Positions 1 through 9,652 of a DNA stretch of 64,000 bases are shown here, piece after piece. Position 1 is the first letter of the stretch; each line of letters opens with the position of its first letter. Under the pieces are notes generated by a model. The model was not told where the DNA came from and made no database searches. It saw only the letters and a program-made list of their open reading frames with translations. Both the position numbers and the translations under genes were made by a program. This stretch comes from Schizochytrium sp. TIO01. Taxonomy: Eukaryota > Sar > Bigyra > Thraustochytrida > Thraustochytriidae. The DNA lies in contig SMSO01000014.1 in assembly GCA_004764695.1 (NCBI GenBank), positions 385,148 through 449,147 on the forward strand. Reading direction: 5' to 3'.

Positions 1-643
1 CTGAGCTGAGGTCCTTAAAGGCGTCAGTGGAGGAGGTGTGATTTTCCATGAGCATGGAGCTAGAGTCTGAGGGTGCGCGGTCTTGTCCTCGTCGTGTAAT
101 GTTGGGGTGGTAGGATGCTTGCGGGAGGTGGCTGGTAGTGCTAGGTTCGGTTTCGTTATCCGACCCTTCTTCGTCCGAAGGTTGACCAGGATTGGGATTT
201 GCTTGAGAGGGTGTGGGGGTTTGTTTGTTTTGTGTCATGAGTTGATTAAACATGTCTAGCATCATTTTGTTGCTTTCCTCTGCTTGTTGCTTTTGTAGCT
301 GCATCGCTTGTTCTGCCCTCTCTTCGGCTTTTTGAATGTAGGATATCATTGCTGTCATGAGTTGCGTCATGTCTGCGGATGCTTGTGCGGGAGGGATAGC
401 TTGTGTTGCTGGAGGGATAGGGGCGCGTGTTTCCTGAGTAGACTCGTTGGTTAGCGGTGTGGTAGCAGGTTGTTGTTCTGCTTCCGCTGGTCCTATGGTA
501 AGGTTTGGATCAGCTGATTCTGATCCTTTGCCGTCAGGTGCTGCTTTGAGGAGGGTCGCAGCTGTATTTGCTTGCGCCTCCGTGTTGGGGCTTTCCTGGA
601 GTTGCTCTTGGCTCTCGTTATTGATACCCGGTGAGATGGCCAT
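1..643 (-). CDS. Gag-like N-terminal region, probable LTR retrotransposon (runs off left edge)
   Basis: An open frame starts at ATG 643 (minus strand) and stays open to the window edge, 214 codons, so the C-terminus is missing. I translated it by hand. The first 80 residues are Gln/Ala/Pro/Thr-rich. Residues about 85-135 are Gln/Glu/Met-rich and look coiled-coil (containing SYIQKAEERAEQAMQLQ), followed by an acidic Ser/Thr-rich linker. Low-complexity N-terminus, then a Gln-rich helix, then a linker is typical of Gag of Ty3/gypsy-type elements, but no capsid, zinc knuckle, protease or reverse transcriptase is visible because the ORF leaves the window. I found no convincing primer-binding site or LTR end upstream. 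It could also be an ordinary low-complexity host protein. Confidence 0.45.
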   Translation of the reverse strand, partial: MAISPGINNESQEQLQESPNTEAQANTAATLLKAAPDGKGSESADPNLTIGPAEAEQQPATTPLTNESTQETRAPIPPATQAIPPAQASADMTQLMTAMISYIQKAEERAEQAMQLQKQQAEESNKMMLDMFNQLMTQNKQTPTPSQANPNPGQPSDEEGSDNETEPSTTSHLPQASYHPNITRRGQDRAPSDSSSMLMENHTSSTDAFKDLSS

Positions 644-1081
644 GTTAAGCGATGGGTGTTCACGATTCAGCTATTTGTTTGAACTAAGAGAAAGTTTATA
701 AACTGTCTCGTTCCCTGACTGATCGAGACGCAATCGGGGGAACGAAGTTAGGCTAGCCGCGGAAATGTGGAGGGAAAGAGGATGCGTGCGGAGAACGCAG
801 TCGCAACTCTTTGAGAAAACTTAAACTGGTGAGTGAGTTAAGCTAAAGCGGAGACTAAGGGAGCCTTGCTAGGTGTGAGCATGGTGAGACTCTGGTGGCT
901 GTACGAGGGTTCTGGGTATGCTTGGGTAGGTGTGTAGGTTTCTTGTTGCACGGTAGCGTGCACGGTAAGAGGAAACCTTGTATCAGTAAAAGATTTTCGA
1001 TAAAAGGAAAATTCCTCTTTAACTTTTCTCTTAAGTGAAAAGTAAAAGAAATTGTAGACTTGAAGGGATTGAAAGTTTTCT
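644..1081. other. Non-coding gap upstream of the Gag-like ORF
   Basis: No supported gene in 438 bases. If the Gag-like ORF belongs to an LTR element, its leader and 5' LTR would lie here on the minus strand. I looked for a tRNA-complementary primer site and TG...CA ends and saw none that convinced me. Confidence 0.3.
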
Positions 1082-1831
1082 CTAGTTTTTCTTGATATGG
1101 AATATGAGGCGAATGCATTCATTAGACAACTTGTATGGAAATAGCCTAGAGGGCCAGGACACCAGGAAACTCTTTGGGGACTGCAAAGGGTCTCGCTCAA
1201 TCTCAGCGTCAATAAACTGGCTATACGTACTGTCGATGGGGTCGTTGACGCTCCTCATGAGCTCAACGTAATCCGGTTCAGGTGTGTTGGCCTTTAATGC
1301 CTTCATCTTCCAACGAATACACCTCTGCAACACCTTGCGGACATCTGATTCGGTGGGCATATCGAGTCGATACATATTGGCATCCATCTCAGCCAGTCTC
1401 TCCAATACCCAAGACGGGTGCTGCTTGTCAGAGCCCTCATCCCGGAAGAGCTCCGCGATGGGGATTCTGAACGCAGCAGCGTTTGACATTCCCATCTTTA
1501 AATCATGACGTGAGCGTCGTCCAAATCCCCTCTGCACGAGCTTCCGCGAAGCATCGTATTTAGTAGCGAGAGCATACTCGGACTGGTCTGCATTACCGTC
1601 ACGAACAACACGAGCTGCTGTTGGGTCATTAATAAGCTCCTTCGTCCAACGTGTAGCATATGCAATCATATCGCGACGCTGGCTCTTCTCCACTTGTACT
1701 TCATTAACATCATCTTCATCCGTGGTATAGCTCTCATTGTCATTATCGTCGGTACCATCATCATCGACTTGAAACTGACCTGTAGCCGCAAGCTCCAACA
1801 CATTTTCCGTACCCTCATCGACAACCAACAT
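1082..1831 (-). CDS. Hypothetical protein, acidic N-terminus
   Basis: 249 residues from ATG 1831. Residues about 10-50 are Asp/Glu-rich with the run DDDGTDDNDNE. The rest is a charged, probably helical region with no motif I recognise. The frame is open upstream of the chosen ATG for at least 20 codons, so the start is uncertain. A TATA-like AT run lies at about 1880-1895. The last 35 residues (after ERDPLQ) change to hydrophobic/basic composition, so the true end may be an exon boundary. It lies on the same strand as the Gag-like ORF and 440 bp upstream of it. It may be part of the same mobile element, or a host gene truncated by it. Confidence 0.45.
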   Translation of the reverse strand: MLVVDEGTENVLELAATGQFQVDDDGTDDNDNESYTTDEDDVNEVQVEKSQRRDMIAYATRWTKELINDPTAARVVRDGNADQSEYALATKYDASRKLVQRGFGRRSRHDLKMGMSNAAAFRIPIAELFRDEGSDKQHPSWVLERLAEMDANMYRLDMPTESDVRKVLQRCIRWKMKALKANTPEPDYVELMRSVNDPIDSTYSQFIDAEIERDPLQSPKSFLVSWPSRLFPYKLSNECIRLIFHIKKN

Positions 1832-2289
1832 GTTATCGAGACATTCGCAACGTCCCGCGAACGCTGTCGATCGGATTAAGTATATATAAAAAGTATAGCG
1901 GACTGACCATAAATTCGAATTAACACCACCTGTTGATTTTTTTTTTGGAAAGCTCTCTTTATTGATTCCCTTCTCTTCTGGTTTTCTTACCTCGTTTCCC
2001 TCTGTCTAGTGTACGAGTAATAGTTGTCGCGATATCTGCAGTAATCTACACGTAGCGAGTCCAGAATAAAGAAGGGACAACACCGACTACAACGATCATC
2101 GTCTATCTACAATTAGGAGTATCTTGTCTAACGAGCCACGAGAAGAAACTATCTAGGTATTAAAGGAAGGTACTTTACAATACCGATATCGTCGAACATA
2201 CAAGCCGCTACTCCGATAGAATAATGTTATATATATTAACGAATTTCTTGGTGGGATTGCTTTTATTCTTGATTCAATATACAAAGACA

Positions 2290-2735
2290 TATACGCTCAT
2301 TATACAGAGATCGTCATGCGTACATGTACATTTATGTCTTTTGACACGAAGAACGGCTATATTGTTGACAATCTTGCTTGTAAGAATGACAGGTATATTT
2401 GGCGATCTATTACGACAAAGAATACCGCAAATAGGGATACGATACGATTTTCGCACAAAAGCCTCCTGACATCGTCGAAGTTTAAATACACAAGCCATTG
2501 TTTGGACTAATGTGAATGAATTTGTTGAGTCCGATATAGGAATAGACAAACGTATGTTACTGTGCATACTGACACGAAGAAGGTCAATAATGAATTTATT
2601 GATTTCCAACTACGATTAAATATACATAGATCGATGTATTTGCATTACTGACACAAAGAAGGGCCATATTGAACAATCTTGTTTAGGTATAACGCAAATA
2701 GGGATACTGCTTTTACACAAAAGTCCGGAGCAATG
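2290..2735. repeat. Degenerate direct repeat units
   Basis: The segment around 2335-2470 (GACACGAAGAACGGCTATAT, CAATCTTG, GCAAATAGGGATAC, then CACAAAAG) recurs at about 2650-2732 with substitutions and a ~50 bp deletion (GACACAAAGAAGGGCCATAT, CAATCTTG, GCAAATAGGGATAC, CACAAAAG). A shorter partial copy (CTGACACGAAGAAGG) lies at about 2569-2583. Spacing is roughly 230-310 bp. The copies carry no conserved open frame. Confidence 0.6.
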
Positions 2736-3615
2736 GTTCCAACATTTGTCAAAGATACAGTTATTATCTACGTTGATGGACTTTTCATATTTGGAAGAGT
2801 AAATAATACTCTCTCATAGATAAAGACGAAGTCAAAGTTGATGGGTACCAACTTCAAGCCCAACCGACAAGAGAAAGTTATAATCTCGTAAGACATATTC
2901 ACTGTAAAGATGGTCAATATAGTCATAAAAATAGTGATATTCATATACTGTAGCTTAGTATTGTGAGTACATCATTCAAAACAACACTTGCAAATCGTTG
3001 TATTCGCAGATACCATTCTATGCCGCAGTCGTTATAAATCTGCTTCTAGATATGTAATTCAAATCAACGACGACAGTACAGTACAACAAAAATTACAATA
3101 ATCGCTCTAAGCTCCGTGAAAGATGAAATAATGAATATTGACAAAGAACCACGAACTGCGATCGGAGTTAAAAGCCTCCTACGCGAACTCGCTGTGAATG
3201 TAGGAGTCGTACAAATGTACACAGACTGTCAATCACTCATTTAATATCGGGTTGAATGATATACTCAACACTGGTAACACGTCGAATCGATCATCTTTTC
3301 TGCTTATTAAAGGGGGTCACGGTCAGACAAGTCGTTACGGTCGTAATCTGGAGACGATGTTGTCATCAGATATCGTAAATATGGACTTGCACTAGCCGCT
3401 GTGATTTTTAACGTCGTCCATAGGAGTAGCTAGTTAGCACAGAGTCCTGGTCGCTGCACGAAACTTAATAGTTGACTGCCTTGGGACTGAGGGTCCTTGT
3501 GGATGTGCGGATCTCCGAGCTCCAGTCTAGACCGGTTAGAAAGGCAGAGAGAAAGAGAAAGGGAGGCGAATTGTAGATAGCGAGCGCGGCGCTCGTGCCG
3601 GGGAGCGCATGGACA

Positions 3616-3673
3616 GAGTTGACGGAGTTGACGGAGTTGACGGAGTTGACGGAGTTAACGGAGTTAACGGAGT
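3616..3673. repeat. 9-bp tandem repeat (GAGTTGACG)
   Basis: About 6.4 head-to-tail copies of GAGTTGACG. The last two have A instead of G at position 6 (GAGTTAACG). It lies between GC-rich flanks and outside any supported gene. Confidence 0.9.
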
Positions 3674-4058
3674 GGAAGGCCTGAGGATTGGCTATGTGAT
3701 CAGCTGGTCTGCCTCAGATGCAAATGTATAACTTGCGAGCTGGCGCCTGACATGAGTGACGCATTTACCGCGGAAGCTAGGTTCTAGCAATGTGGCGAAG
3801 CGAGGCCTGTCAAAGAAGGTGAAAGAGAAAAAGATAATACCTATTTAGGTTGTTGAGGATTGGGTTCGATCGACCAGGAGTCACGACACTTGGCAAGCAG
3901 AATATATTCTGTATTCCATTATTTAAATGTAGATGAATCGAATACCAAGATGAACGTATTCAAATGATTGACGATACTGACAAGTTTTATCAACTGAAAA
4001 AAAAAAAAGACAAAACACAGAACGTCATCAACTGTGCGTATCTTTACTTGAGTTTCCA

Positions 4059-5171
4059 TCACAGAGATGTCGTGAAAGTGTCTAAGGAGGCCTTGTTCAG
4101 GGCTTCCCGATATTTTCTATTTTCCTTTTCAATTCCCAGCAAGAACTCTTCTTCTATAACCATTTTCCCGGTCTTGTGAGACCCTACCTTTCGAACAGGA
4201 TGATTGCTAGTTTGAGAAAAAATACGAAGCGGTTTATGTTCAATTTCTTTGAGAACCTGCCTGTTTGCTTTCATGGACTTAATCTTTTACCTGACGAAAT
4301 GCTGTTTACTCTTTGATCGAGCAGAAACATTGTGAATTAAAGCAAACATTTTGTTGCAAATGAAATGAAATTCCATGTCTAGTACTTCAGAGCTAGCTCC
4401 ATTTCTTAGTTGCGTCAGCACAATTTGCTTCCCAGAACTACTCTTGCGTGAGTAGATTCTAGATCCCCACCTCGAATTCTCCAACATTCGAACTTCTACA
4501 ATCGGATTAAAATCGTTTGTGCAAGCTTTCTTTGCCCCTCTATTGGCTGTCATTTTAATCATTTCGCAATTTTCATCTTCAGAGAGGGTAGGTATTGCAG
4601 AATAGCTTGTGTTATGAAGCGTGCAGAGGTTGTCTGGCACGGATGGCGAACTCAGGACAAAGAGAAAGAAGATAATATATAAGTTATTGGGGGTTTCGGG
4701 TCTGGTTACAGGCAGGATGAGTGTATGAACATGAAATTATAACTGAACGACCTTAAAGCCAGGGAAACTTCATCCACTCCAAAGATTGCCCGGTACCGAC
4801 AGTTCTTTGTGTTTCTTTTTAGGCTACAAAGAGAAGAAGCGACTGGCATTTCCGATCCCATGATAATTTTAGGATTGGCATTGTTGACACATTCCTCCCC
4901 TTTTCTGTCAGTTGATTGTGTTGATTGTGCCCATCCCATTGAAATCCGTGTGAGAACTTTCAAGAACATCGCCTTCGTTCTCAGAGTCAAGAGGATCGTT
5001 CTCAGGGTCAGGAGCATCGCTCTCAGGGTCAGGATCTTCGGTCTCAGGATCAGGATTTTCGTTCTGAGGGCCAGGAACATCAGTCGAACCTCCATCATTG
5101 CATGGAACTTCATTATTGTCGTTGGCCTCGTCCTCCGCGCTTGGACCAACAGTTAAAGCTTGGTTGGACAT
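4059..5171 (-). CDS. Spliced orphan gene with acidic heptad repeat (gene model inferred)
   Basis: Three or four exons can be joined. Exon 1 begins at ATG 5171 (MSNQALTVGPS) and encodes an Asp/Glu/Pro heptad repeat. Exon 2 ends at 4710 in another frame (ends FMFIHSSC). Exon 3 runs 4650-4291 and exon 4 runs 4206-4059, ending FTTSL. The introns at 4651-4709 and 4207-4290 have GT...AG ends, pyrimidine tracts and matching phase (phase 2 at both), and the second removes an in-frame TAA at 4287-4289. The exon 1/exon 2 junction, between about 4960 and 4820, is not settled: a phase-compatible choice is GT at 4957 to the AG before 4844. The gene may instead start at ATG 4861 in exon 2, leaving the acidic frame as a separate gene. 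No domain recognised. The C-terminal 40 residues look helical. Confidence 0.45.
4207..4290 (-). other. Spliceosomal intron (84 nt)
   Basis: On the minus strand the donor is AG|GTAAAAG and the acceptor TTTTTTCTCAAACTAG|C. Both sides are phase 2, so the frame is kept and the stop codon at 4287-4289 is removed. Confidence 0.6.
4651..4709 (-). other. Spliceosomal intron (59 nt)
   Basis: On the minus strand the donor is CCT|GTAACC and the acceptor TATCTTCTTTCTCTTTGTCCTGAG|T has a long pyrimidine tract. The junction is phase 2 on both sides and joins the frame ending HSSC to the frame starting SPSVPDN. Confidence 0.6.
4969..5072 (-). repeat. 21-bp coding repeat, acidic heptads
   Basis: Imperfect 21-bp units (core CTCAGGGTCAGGA on the plus strand). 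On the minus strand they encode heptads of the form PDPETED, PDPESDA, PDPENDP, LDSENEG. Divergence rises towards the 3' end of the array. Confidence 0.75.
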
Positions 5172-6857
5172 CTCCAGTTTCAACTCAAAATGAAGTTTAA
5201 TGCTATAGAATTCAATGTTGCTGCACAGGAATAGCCACGTCCAAATAAAGTAACTATATTGCAAGTTGAAGAAAGCTATACCTGAATGGCAAAGCCCAAA
5301 CGTGGCGAAGTCCTCAAAGAGAGTGGGCTTGTGGGGGGGATAGGTGAATAACTGGGATGAGCGATCGTGGCAAAAGAGACCGCAGGGATGGAAAGGCGCC
5401 TAGATAGGTGTTTGCTTCGTTGTTGAAAGGCAACTGGCCAAGCCTGGCTCGGTTGCTGCTGCAGCGAGGCTACAAAGGTTAATCACCTTATCTTGGTTCT
5501 TCTGAAGTATAAGCAAAGAGCTGTAAAAGAATTCTACGAATCCGTTCTCTTCGGCACGAATGCCTTTGTGTGATATGGAGAGCTCGTATTACAGGAATAA
5601 GGCTTTTAAAACCAGAATTAACAGTCCTTAGGCTTTCGGATAAGAGCAAGAAGGAAGTTCAACAAGCGGTTTTGTTTCTTTAATTCTTTATTCTTTTGCT
5701 TGAATTTTAAAATATGAACAAAATTTCGATTTTACAGCAAATGGTTAACTTGTTGCTGTGACTTAAGAGACCATAAAGCTAAACAATCCAACAATTTGAC
5801 AAACTTTTCATATATGTTTGCAAAATAAACACAAATAGCCCAAAAATGAAAGGCACAAAGGTCTGACCTTCTGCACCTACAGTTTCTTCTACCATACCTG
5901 TTACTGAAAAATAATCAATAACAATTGCCAATATCAGTGCTCTTCATACCAAGCTATATGATTCTTAAAATACTTACTATTAATTATTTATGAATTTCAA
6001 ATCAAAGCCATTAGTGAAAACGTTACGATACCCTTAACTATTTTTATTTTTTTAAGAGTTTAAAAATATGGTGTGCTCTGTTACACCAGTTAACATGATG
6101 GTGGTGCCATAGTCAAAGTCAAAACATGACCTTGGTTCGTAGTCAAGATATTCATGAAATGTATTAAGAAGATATTCAAATGCACAGATTCTTGTCTCCA
6201 TTCTAATCTGAGATTTCTTTCCGAATGCTAGTTTTTTAGAAATTAAAAAAAAGGAATTAAAAGCTTTCGTTCTTTAAAAAAAAAAAAAAGGGGGAAAAAA
6301 AAAAAAAAAGAACAACTCCTATCTACAACTCTAAGCTAATTATTAAGGTGGAAAGTGATCGTACGGGACTTCCGTATTAAAAACACACGTATCCACCTTA
6401 AAAAAAGGAAATAGGTTCAAAAAGCCAAGCTCCCATGGACACGTAGGTTAAAGACCGACATATTAGAGAGATCTATGTGCACGTGCCAGCAAAGAACCGA
6501 GTAACTTTTCTTACCACCAATCAACTAACCCAAGTCTCTTCAAAGAAAAGCAATCTGATTCTGTTGACCCATTCAATCTTCATACATCGACCACCTCGCA
6601 ACCTGCTGTCAACCGCAGACTGGCTCAGGACCTCCTTTTCATGGTGTGCAGCTTGAGGTACCTCTTTGGCCTGTCTCTATTCTGGTATAGAGCTTCACAT
6701 TAAGGAAAACATGTGTCATTATTATGAAGTCAAGTGTGATAAATGCACCACGGCTTTGTGCTGGAAAAGCGAACGATGATCAGAATCACGCGACCAATCA
6801 GAAATGCAATCGATCTGACGCGTAGCCAACCGTTTGCGAGACCTTGCGTGAGCAGCA
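5172..6857. other. Intergenic, AT-rich
   Basis: 1.7 kb with no supported gene. Two adjacent A runs lie at 6275-6310, and 5690-6240 is AT-rich with no open frame of note. The last 200 bases probably hold the promoter of the downstream TPR gene, but I recognise no defined element. Confidence 0.5.
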
Positions 6858-9356
6858 ATGGACCTAAACTCGCAACCAGAGGTCTCGCAGTTAGAGGTTT
6901 CGCAGTCGGAGAGGTCATGGTGGCGCCGAAGCCTGTCCAGACTTCCCCCAGCTCTGCGGTCGAGGCTTTTAGAGCTTCCACGACCTGTTCCTCAGACTGA
7001 AGGTGAAGAGCGAAGGCAAAGTAGACAACACGCACATAGAAGGAATCGTAAGAAAGGTTCTTCGCCCAACTTAGAATTCACCAACGCAGAGGAACTACGG
7101 AAGCTCTGGGATTCTGTGGTGGATGGATCTGTAGAACTTGAAGGTGAAGGAGCTTGGAAGCACGCTAGAGATGTACCGGAAAATGAACGCTTAAAGTGGA
7201 CAGTAGATCAAGTTGTTGCTTTTACAAAGAATACTATCGGCAGGAGTCGGGATGAAAAGGAATTCGAAAGTGGCCGCAATGTAGATGTTCATGACGACAT
7301 TGTCTACGTGTTTCACACAACTTCCGTAAAAATGAGCGACTTTGTAGAGGTTGTTGAGCGTGACCTCTCACCTTGCTCCCTAGTGGTACAAATTCTGCAA
7401 CACAAGCAAAGAATGTCTATACCACAATCAAACGCCCACGTTGTACTCGTCTTAAATAGTTTTCATGACTTTGAACCTTTCGAAGATCCAGGCACCATTC
7501 GGGCACTGGAATCCCTTTTCAAAGAGAAGCCGTCGTTTCAATGGGATTTACTTTATGGGTTGACATCGATCGAATCAGAACTTCACGCGGGAAACTTGGA
7601 AAAACTCAAAGAATCACTTGCAAGTCTATGTAAGCACTCGAAAGAGCGCCTACTAAGTCAATATCAGAGAGACTCTAAGAAAAAAGAAGTTTACCTGAAT
7701 GCATGGGAAAAGGTTCTTCCACAGATGGTCTCTATATGGAAGGTGCACGTTGAAAAGGCTTTTGAAGCCGCTCGAGATGAAGAGATAATTGACAGAGTCA
7801 AATTTGGAAACTTCCTGGTTGATGCAGGGCTTCTTTTGGGAGAACTGAATGATCTTCATAAAGAGTATGAGTTCGACAATCTTGATGAAGACCAAGATTA
7901 CAATGAATATGATTCTGATGACGAGGAGTATGACCAAGCATTTCCTTCGTATGGTGATGAAATTGATACAAGCACTAAAGAGGAAGAATATATTATTCGA
8001 GGTCTTTCTGTACTCCGGCCGAGAAGCTCGCCCTCTCTGGAGGATATCAACCCGTTGCGGAAGATTGCAGCTTATTATAGGAAGAAGTACTCAAGGAAAT
8101 CTCGAGTGTTTTACTTGGAAGCTCTTCGTCTATCTGAAACCTTTGCTAATGGAGAAGGTAGCACTCAACTTGATGGTCTAGCTTTGCGGAAAGAGGCAAC
8201 TCAAGCTGCTGCTGAAAGCTGGGACATGCAGGATTATTACACTATTGCCCGAGAGACTTACAACCATTATTATGAAAAACAAGGTGCTGAGGACCTTGAT
8301 ACTTTGAGAGCACATCACGAAAGTGCTCGAGCAAGCATGGTGATGGCAAAGGAAAACGAGGCCCTTGACATACTCTGGTCCACATCTGGTCTTGTTGAAA
8401 AGAATTTTCCAGGGGAAAAGTTGTTTCTTGGAGAGATATTCGCAGACATAGCAGAAACCTACCGGGCCCTTGCAGACTATACCCAAGCCCAGAGTACTCT
8501 TGATCTTGCGATGGATTTCTATGAAGCTGCACATACCAGCAATAATTCGAATTTCGAAGTTTTGCTGGGCAAGGCTAAAGCCATGGTCACGCTGAGTCGC
8601 ATCATGCGAGAAAAGGGAATGTTTAATCAAGCAACGGAAATGGCCAAAGTGGCCTTGGCAAAGCATGAAGAGATTTTGAACAACCCGAAAGATTATCGTC
8701 TCGCCTTTCCTCTCACTTTCTATGCCGAGTGTCATTTTCGAAATTTTGAATTTGAAGAGGGGCTTTCTCTGCTTCAAAGGGCTATTGACAATGTTTTGCG
8801 TCGTGTCAAGGTGCAACACTATTGGAATATAGAACTACAAGCTTGTCGTGCGCGAGCTATGGGCCATGCAGAGGTTGGACGGAATTGGGAAAGCTCCATT
8901 GGTCTAGATAGTTGCAAATCCTGGCAAAAAATTCGAAATGTACCTGAGGACCACCCTTGGCGTGGGGTACTACTCGCTAATTTGGGAAAGCTAAATAGAG
9001 ACGCGGATGAGCTTAGGACAGGTATTGCGATTCTCGAAAAGCACTTTGGGAAAAATCACTTTCGGCTAGCAGGTTATCTCTATGACCTTGGAAAGCTTCC
9101 TTTAAGTCCTGCATCTCTGGGCCGAGAAATTAATATGCAGGTCATTGATATCATTGACACGACCTTCCCGGATCAGTTACACTACCTTCGAGCATTGGCA
9201 ATTACAGAACTGGGTTTGAGATATAAAGAAGAGGGTGAGCTTGACAAAGCTCTAGTACTATTACAGGAGGCTCAGGATATGATTGTGACCATTTACTCGC
9301 CACAACACCCAAATGTTCGCAATATTCGATTCATCATACGTTCAATTGAGCATTAG
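6858..9356 (+). CDS. TPR-repeat protein (kinesin-light-chain-like repeats)
   Basis: 832 residues from ATG 6858, intronless. Residues 1-60 are basic and Arg-rich, 70-330 form a helical region with no family I recognise, and 340-365 are an acidic run (DEDQDYNEYDSDDEEYDQ). From about 410 to the C-terminus there are helical hairpin repeats spaced 40-45 residues. The last one (ITELGLRYKEEGELDKALVL then SPQHPNVRN) matches kinesin-light-chain-type TPRs, which carry the HP-N spacing. Such repeats form a superhelical scaffold that binds peptides or partner proteins, so the role is probably adaptor-like. The partner is unknown. No signal peptide or membrane segment. Confidence 0.75.
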   Translation: MDLNSQPEVSQLEVSQSERSWWRRSLSRLPPALRSRLLELPRPVPQTEGEERRQSRQHAHRRNRKKGSSPNLEFTNAEELRKLWDSVVDGSVELEGEGAWKHARDVPENERLKWTVDQVVAFTKNTIGRSRDEKEFESGRNVDVHDDIVYVFHTTSVKMSDFVEVVERDLSPCSLVVQILQHKQRMSIPQSNAHVVLVLNSFHDFEPFEDPGTIRALESLFKEKPSFQWDLLYGLTSIESELHAGNLEKLKESLASLCKHSKERLLSQYQRDSKKKEVYLNAWEKVLPQMVSIWKVHVEKAFEAARDEEIIDRVKFGNFLVDAGLLLGELNDLHKEYEFDNLDEDQDYNEYDSDDEEYDQAFPSYGDEIDTSTKEEEYIIRGLSVLRPRSSPSLEDINPLRKIAAYYRKKYSRKSRVFYLEALRLSETFANGEGSTQLDGLALRKEATQAAAESWDMQDYYTIARETYNHYYEKQGAEDLDTLRAHHESARASMVMAKENEALDILWSTSGLVEKNFPGEKLFLGEIFADIAETYRALADYTQAQSTLDLAMDFYEAAHTSNNSNFEVLLGKAKAMVTLSRIMREKGMFNQATEMAKVALAKHEEILNNPKDYRLAFPLTFYAECHFRNFEFEEGLSLLQRAIDNVLRRVKVQHYWNIELQACRARAMGHAEVGRNWESSIGLDSCKSWQKIRNVPEDHPWRGVLLANLGKLNRDADELRTGIAILEKHFGKNHFRLAGYLYDLGKLPLSPASLGREINMQVIDIIDTTFPDQLHYLRALAITELGLRYKEEGELDKALVLLQEAQDMIVTIYSPQHPNVRNIRFIIRSIEH

Positions 9357-9652
9357 AGCATATCCAATTGTTTAATCCAAATCAAGTATCGACTAGCACT
9401 TTCATTGCAATTACAAATAAGAATCATTTTTTACCATCGATCACCTGTTCAAGAGAGTCTTCGAAGTGCAGCTTAGTCTTCCTCGAAATAGGTTTGAGAC
9501 AAATTTAGGCGCTCTAAGGCTGAAAATTATTATAATAAGACTAATCATATCGCATCACAGCAGAACTGTCACTTTCATTACAAAAGGACTTCTACAACTT
9601 CATGGTATTGGGCAATACAACCAAACTTCCTGAGGTGAATACAAACGTTTGT

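Larger units (their letters stand above)
1832..4058. other. AT-rich gene-free stretch with degraded repeats
   Basis: About 2.2 kb with no ORF that looks coding: short frames, many stops, no recognisable motif. It holds degenerate repeats at 2290-2735 and a 9-bp minisatellite at 3616-3673, and turns GC-richer from about 3480. A decayed mobile element or satellite is the likeliest content, but I cannot name a family. Confidence 0.5.

Noticed and set aside
447-701. Plus-strand frame over the Gag-like ORF
   Set aside because: It starts at TTG, not ATG, and opposes a longer frame with consistent coding composition.
3860-3885. tRNA-like GGTTCGATCGACC segment
   Set aside because: No B-box-consistent ending, no cloverleaf partner sequence nearby.
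4287-4289. In-frame stop read as a pseudogene
   Set aside because: An 84-nt GT-AG intron with matching phase removes it, so splicing is the better explanation.
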